A DNA stretch of 64,000 nucleotides, from assembly GCA_025024175.1 (NCBI GenBank), contig QCXZ01000137.1, forward strand, positions 25,110,001 to 25,174,000, given 5' to 3'. Both the position numbers and the translations under genes were made by a program. Shown piece by piece: positions 61,301 through 64,000 of this stretch (its first letter is position 1; every line of letters begins with the position of its first letter). The notes beneath the pieces are model-generated. The model worked only from the letters and a program-made list of their open reading frames with translations, searched no databases and had not been told where the DNA came from. This DNA is from Rhyzopertha dominica (taxonomy: Eukaryota > Arthropoda > Insecta > Coleoptera > Bostrichidae).

Positions 61301-63546
61301 TCCGTGTAGCTACTGTAGGCATAGCACAAACATTATTACTCATTTTCACTGAGATGTTCAGCAAACCAAAACTTTCATTTACTATACACTAATGATAAAC
61401 AGCACTTGTATAGTAAGTACGCTATATGTATAACACGTAAAACTGTTGCTTTTTCATTTAATTGATTAAAAATGTATACAGTATCAAAAATATGCTCCTT
61501 TTCATTTGAAATACTTATGTATGTACATATATGTATATACCCAAAAAAAATTATCAAACTTTTTGAGTATCCGAATGAAGTCTGGTCCCAATTAATTTAG
61601 ATAATTAGAGTTCTACTGTACAATGATAAGAACACTAAACAATTTATTTTACTGTCATGTAAATAATATTCAATACAACAAAAACTATTAGAAAAAAAAA
61701 TTCAATAAAAGCAATAACAAATATTTTAATTGAAAAAGTTTTTAAAATTCGATCCATTTAGTTCTAAACATTTCTTTCTAATAACATCCCTTAGCATATG
61801 CATTTCTTATTTGGTTTTTCATTGCCTCTTGGCTAGTTTGTTCTTCAAATACGAAATTTTAACAAAACCCTATATAAAAAGGTCCATGAAGGTAAGGTCT
61901 GGCGATCTTGCAGCATATGATTTGGGGTTTCCTGTGCCGAGCCAACATTAGAAAATTGATATTCTACAAAATTCCGCACGTTCCTTGCATTATGATAAGG
62001 CATTCCATCATGCTTTTACCATATGGAATGTTTTATGTTATCAAGAACATTTTCTACTAATTCTGGTAATTCATTATTTAGGAATTCCAAATGTATTTTG
62101 CCATTCAAATAACCATTGAACAAGCAAGGACCTATCATGTACAATAGGCAGATTATAATGAAAGTTTCACCGATTCATTTGGCTATTACTATGAAAATTA
62201 GCTTTATTGGTAAATAATGGACATAAAATGTGGGTTCGCATTCAACTTATTTAAATTCAACTGACAAAAAACTCATGTTCCATTGAAATCACCTTTATTT
62301 AATTGTTGGTGCAATTGCACATGAGATATGGATGATGTTTACTACTTTTCAGCACTCGCCTTACCGAAGTAGAACTAATTGTTTCAATTGCAGTAGTAAT
62401 TTCACTGGTGCTCATGTGTGGATTTTCAACCATACTCCATTATCCTAAATTCAATTTCTTCTGCTCTAACTGTTCTTCTTTGAAGAGAAGAGGTTGTAGC
62501 GCACCTTTTCTGTTTGCTCAAGTCGAGCCAATAATGTTTATAACGCACTAGTACTTGGACGTCGATCAGGATATTTTTGTTTGTACATGCGNGCAGTAGA
62601 AAGGACAATTTTGTTAATATTAGCCCAAAGTAATCGCCATGTACTGTAATTCATTAATTTGTGCAAAATTTTTTTTCAGAACTAATTGCATGTAAGTCAA
62701 TTTCTGTAAGTATTTCTTGTGAGTTTCAAAGAATATTTTGTCTTTTATAGCAAAAAATGCAAAATAGAATATTGCTAATTCAGTAAAAATTGCTAAAGAT
62801 AAGCCTAATGTGTATCAATATAATAAAATGATCCATGACCAAATATTCTTAGATCAAAAATTAACATGCAAAAAATTTGACCTTTAAAAATGTTTCTTTT
62901 CATACATTTTTATAGAATTTTGTCATGCTCTATCGAAGGGTGAAAACAGCTAAACTGGACCACCTTGTAGAAATAAAGATCTTTTTAGGCTGTAGCAATT
63001 TACAAATAACATAGTGATTGTTTCTGTACATTTGCTCTAAAACAATTAATAAAACACTTGCAGAAGAATGCCCTGTGGAAGTTAGTAAGAAATGTTAACT
63101 TACCTATCTCCACAATATAAGGGATATCTTAAACAGTCCAGACACTTTTCATGGTACCACTGTCTACAGCGCCCGCATTGCAACATTTGTGTGTACCATT
63201 CACCATTTCCCCCACAATAACAATATGTTTCTTCCATATTGACTCTGTGATATGCATCCCAATTTAAACTATTTGGCTAAAATCAAAACAAATGCAACAA
63301 TTATACATAATTCTACACGATGTGCAGCATTGTTCATTGCTCTAATGAATTGAAAAGATATGCTATTATTTCTACAGTAACTTACATCATAAGGAAGAGT
63401 TTTCGAGCCAACTGAGTACACAATTTGGCTGTCTCCAGTCGAGCACGTTTTGCGAACAGTATCTTTTCGTAGGTGCTTATATTCTGAGCTCTTCTTTTGA
63501 CGAAGGGGTTCATTTTCTTTACATCTTCTGCACATCCAAGTAGTTC
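54843..63546 (-). CDS. Pcl: Polycomblike, 3' portion, five exons; N-terminus beyond the right edge
   Basis: Exons in transcript order are 63546-63386, 63276-63104, 59304-59109, 59049-57957 and 55321-54843. All junctions are GT-AG and in frame, giving 699 residues after a split codon. Visible domains: the last part of PHD1 (TTWMCRRC, residues 1-8); PHD2 from about residue 72 ([31 protein letters not shown]); the extended-homology winged helix, about 112-215, with [19 protein letters not shown]; a long low-complexity basic and Ser/Thr/Pro-rich linker; and the C-terminal chromo-like domain (646-699, [20 protein letters not shown] and IEWEG). Known of the family (PHF1/MTF2/PHF19): a nuclear PRC2 accessory subunit. 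Tudor reads H3K36 methylation in vertebrates, the winged helix binds CpG DNA, and the C-terminus contacts SUZ12, promoting H3K27 methylation. The Tudor domain and the PHD1 start are outside the window. Converges with ODAD3. Confidence 0.93.
55897..57380 (+). pseudogene. Tc1-like DD34E transposon relic
   Basis: The N-terminal helix-turn-helix ([20 protein letters not shown]) and [16 protein letters not shown] lie at about 56300-56415. The catalytic core follows in several frames: [10 protein letters not shown] with the first Asp (about 56770-56800), [20 protein letters not shown] (about 56893-56955), IIQQD with the second Asp (about 57050), and [15 protein letters not shown] with the Glu (about 57140-57176). 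The D-to-E interval is 34 codons minus one base, so one 1-nt deletion is present. The left end has three direct copies of TCATAATAGTTCGGCC-like sequence (55897, 56095, 56130), as in IR/DR termini. A matching right end is not seen. Two N runs and stops; inactive. Confidence 0.85.
57388..57790. repeat. Dispersed repeat with hammerhead-like motif
   Basis: Shares AATTCTTTGTTAGC-AATCAT, TTCTTGCAATTTCAGTTGT and GCTAATTTTTATGTTGCT with 40205-40370, and its 3' part with 53745-54345. CTGATGATGGCTTATTAGCC followed by GAAAGCG lies near its end, followed by AATAAAATATTGG. The layout suggests a retroelement end, possibly Penelope-like. Confidence 0.5.
57717..57740 (+). other. Hammerhead-ribozyme-like core
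   Basis: CTGATGA, then T, GGCT/AGCC stem with TATT loop, then GAAA directly after the stem. All conserved core bases are present. One extra base precedes stem II. After GAAA the sequence GCGTTTTACCTA gives only a weak stem III. Confidence 0.35.
57957..59049 (-). CDS. Pcl: Pcl exon: winged-helix wing, basic region and linker
   Basis: A 1,093-nt exon with acceptor AATTTGTAG|ATTGCT and donor TATTG|GTAAGT. It starts [20 protein letters not shown] and [20 protein letters not shown] (end of the extended homology domain). Then come a basic stretch ([20 protein letters not shown], possible nuclear localisation) and a Ser/Thr/Pro-rich segment with repeated TPP and APPTPP. It ends [16 protein letters not shown]. 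The open frame runs past the donor into the intron. Confidence 0.88.
59109..59304 (-). CDS. Pcl: Pcl exon: PHD2 end and start of extended homology domain
   Basis: Acceptor TTTTTTTCAG|GTTTTA and donor CCAAAG|GTAACA. Encodes [10 protein letters not shown] (last zinc ligands of PHD2) and then [16 protein letters not shown] and [16 protein letters not shown]. These correspond closely to the vertebrate LQWVDIAHLCLYNL and YINENW blocks. Confidence 0.92.
59480..60330 (-). pseudogene. Penelope-like element: GIY-YIG endonuclease end, minus copy
   Basis: On the minus strand: [57 protein letters not shown] and [14 protein letters not shown]. This is the Cys-rich GIY-YIG nuclease domain and C-terminus of Penelope-like retroelements; the YIG glycine is replaced (YVEQT). 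Stops and a frame change are present. The 3' UTR continues to about 59480. Confidence 0.8.
60340..60760 (+). pseudogene. Penelope-like element: second, inverted 3' end
   Basis: On the plus strand: [20 protein letters not shown], then [20 protein letters not shown] and a stop, the same C-terminus as the minus copy. The 3' UTR follows (AAAATGTGGTGGCTATGTTG) and carries the hammerhead-like motif at 60698-60724. The two copies form inverted arms of about 180-250 bp (59627-59900 against 60360-60545). Confidence 0.75.
60698..60724 (+). other. Hammerhead-ribozyme-like core in Penelope-like 3' UTR
   Basis: CTGATGA, AG, ATTTA/TAAAT stem with AAA loop, T, then GAAA and GCTTGGCA. Penelope-like elements are known to carry hammerhead motifs in their terminal repeats. 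The G-C and C-G pairs of a minimal stem III are present, but the base expected as U before the cleavage site is A. Probably decayed. Confidence 0.4.
61872..62600 (-). pseudogene. Tc1/mariner-superfamily (Tc3-like insect family) transposase relic
   Basis: Minus-strand fragments in order: [11 protein letters not shown] (about 62575-62545), [37 protein letters not shown] (about 62080-62025), [20 protein letters not shown] (about 62010-61950), and [11 protein letters not shown] (about 61905-61872). These follow a transposase family frequent in insects, with the second catalytic Asp (HDG) and the SPDLT...D motif visible. Many stops and frame changes. Confidence 0.7.
63104..63276 (-). CDS. Pcl: Pcl exon: PHD2 finger
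   Basis: Acceptor ATTTTAG|CCAAAT and donor GATAG|GTAAGT, with two bases of an Arg codon carried over. Encodes [20 protein letters not shown] and [18 protein letters not shown]. These are most of the Cys/His ligands of the second PHD finger; the final C-x2-C is in the next exon. Confidence 0.92.
63386..63546 (-). CDS. Pcl: Pcl exon: end of PHD1 and linker
   Basis: Starts after acceptor TTTGTGTAG with two bases of a split codon, then TTWMCRRC, the last cysteines of PHD1, and a Lys/Arg-rich linker ending SKTLPYD. Donor is TATGAT|GTAAGT. The preceding exon must end in phase 1 and lies beyond 64000, since no PHD1 or Tudor sequence is visible at 63547-64000. Confidence 0.88.
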
Positions 63547-64000
63547 CTACACAAATAACAATACATGTACAAACAAAAGCTGCTATTAATCCCAAATAAC
63601 AACACCATATTCTAATCATTTTTTGAAGATGCTGTACACTATTAGAGCTAGTCTTACAGATAATAATACAGGGAAGTTAACAATTGCACCTGATAAGAAT
63701 AAATGATTTCTGTGAAACTGGATAGCACAGGAAATAAATAACATAAACTTACACTACACATCACATAAGAGACAACAGATAGTATAGTGTTTTCTGCACT
63801 AGAAGCATTGAAATTGCAGGTATCTGCATTACAGTTTAATATTAGTATATGAGCCAAAAACGAATGTAACTAGTTTTGGACAGCACTTTGACAATGCAAC
63901 TTTTTTTTAAGATGATATACATTAAATTGCATAATTATTAGCATTATTTTACATAAATGTTTACCAGCCAAAACCTTTCAGCAAATCCTTTTTGTAAGCA
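63547..64000. other. Upstream Pcl intron; no further exon recognised
   Basis: No Tudor or PHD1 sequence can be read on the minus strand. A minus-strand segment ending AGGTTTTGGCTG|GTAAAC near 63965 has a donor-like site, but its residues do not match the family. Confidence 0.4.

Larger units (their letters stand above)
59305..63103 (-). other. Pcl intron between PHD2 and extended-homology exons
   Basis: Contains the inverted Penelope-like ends (59480-60760) and a Tc1/mariner-superfamily relic (61872-62600). The remaining AT-rich sequence shows no gene. Confidence 0.75.

Noticed and set aside
1..64000. CRISPR arrays, operons, bacterial promoters or terminators
   Set aside because: No regularly spaced identical short repeats and no bacterial gene organisation; the window is animal nuclear DNA.

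Overview
The window is AT-rich animal nuclear DNA, almost certainly from an insect. It has short exons with GT-AG introns, some introns as small as 53-57 bp, and is dense with decayed insect-type transposons (mariner/Tc1, BEL/Pao, Penelope-like, foldback and MITE elements). Two genuine protein-coding genes can be read. Both were assembled by eye from exons, because almost none of the long open frames is a gene by itself.

Region 1-27,600 is gene-poor. It holds a possible TATA promoter with a first exon and splice donor (about 4,330-4,568), several GC-richer blocks that could be conserved regulatory elements, a mariner transposase relic (17,434-18,298), a relic of an unnamed multicopy insect family with a possible PIN/FEN-nuclease-like motif (23,062-23,530), a 45-bp-arm hairpin (25,176-25,282) and a short-TIR element (25,678-27,028).

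Region 27,656-48,995 (+) is a ten-exon gene encoding a 542-residue coiled-coil protein that I identify as ODAD3/CCDC151, a subunit of the outer dynein arm docking complex of motile cilia and sperm flagella. All ten exons join in frame with GT-AG sites. Its introns carry a BEL/Pao pol relic, two divergent tandem-repeat arrays, a palindromic hairpin, a tRNA-like sequence, a 5S rRNA-derived sequence, a 1.8-kb TIR element and a 1.48-kb foldback element with arms of roughly 670 bp.

Region 48,996-54,842 lies between the two genes, which converge tail to tail. It contains a palindromic MITE and a dispersed repeat that includes a BED-zinc-finger-like (ZBED/hAT) fragment.

Region 54,843-63,546 (-) is the 3' part (five exons, 699 residues) of Polycomblike (Pcl; PHF1/MTF2/PHF19 family), a PRC2 accessory subunit. 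The end of PHD1, all of PHD2, the extended-homology winged helix and the C-terminal chromo-like domain are visible. The Tudor domain and the rest of PHD1 must lie beyond position 64,000. Its introns hold a DD34E Tc1-like relic, an inverted pair of Penelope-like 3' ends, and a second Tc1/mariner-superfamily relic.

The two genes have unrelated jobs (axoneme assembly and chromatin silencing), and nothing suggests they work together. I see no clear new gene system. The less explained signals are structural: hammerhead-ribozyme-like cores in or near retroelement ends, long hairpins inside introns, and an orphan promoter.
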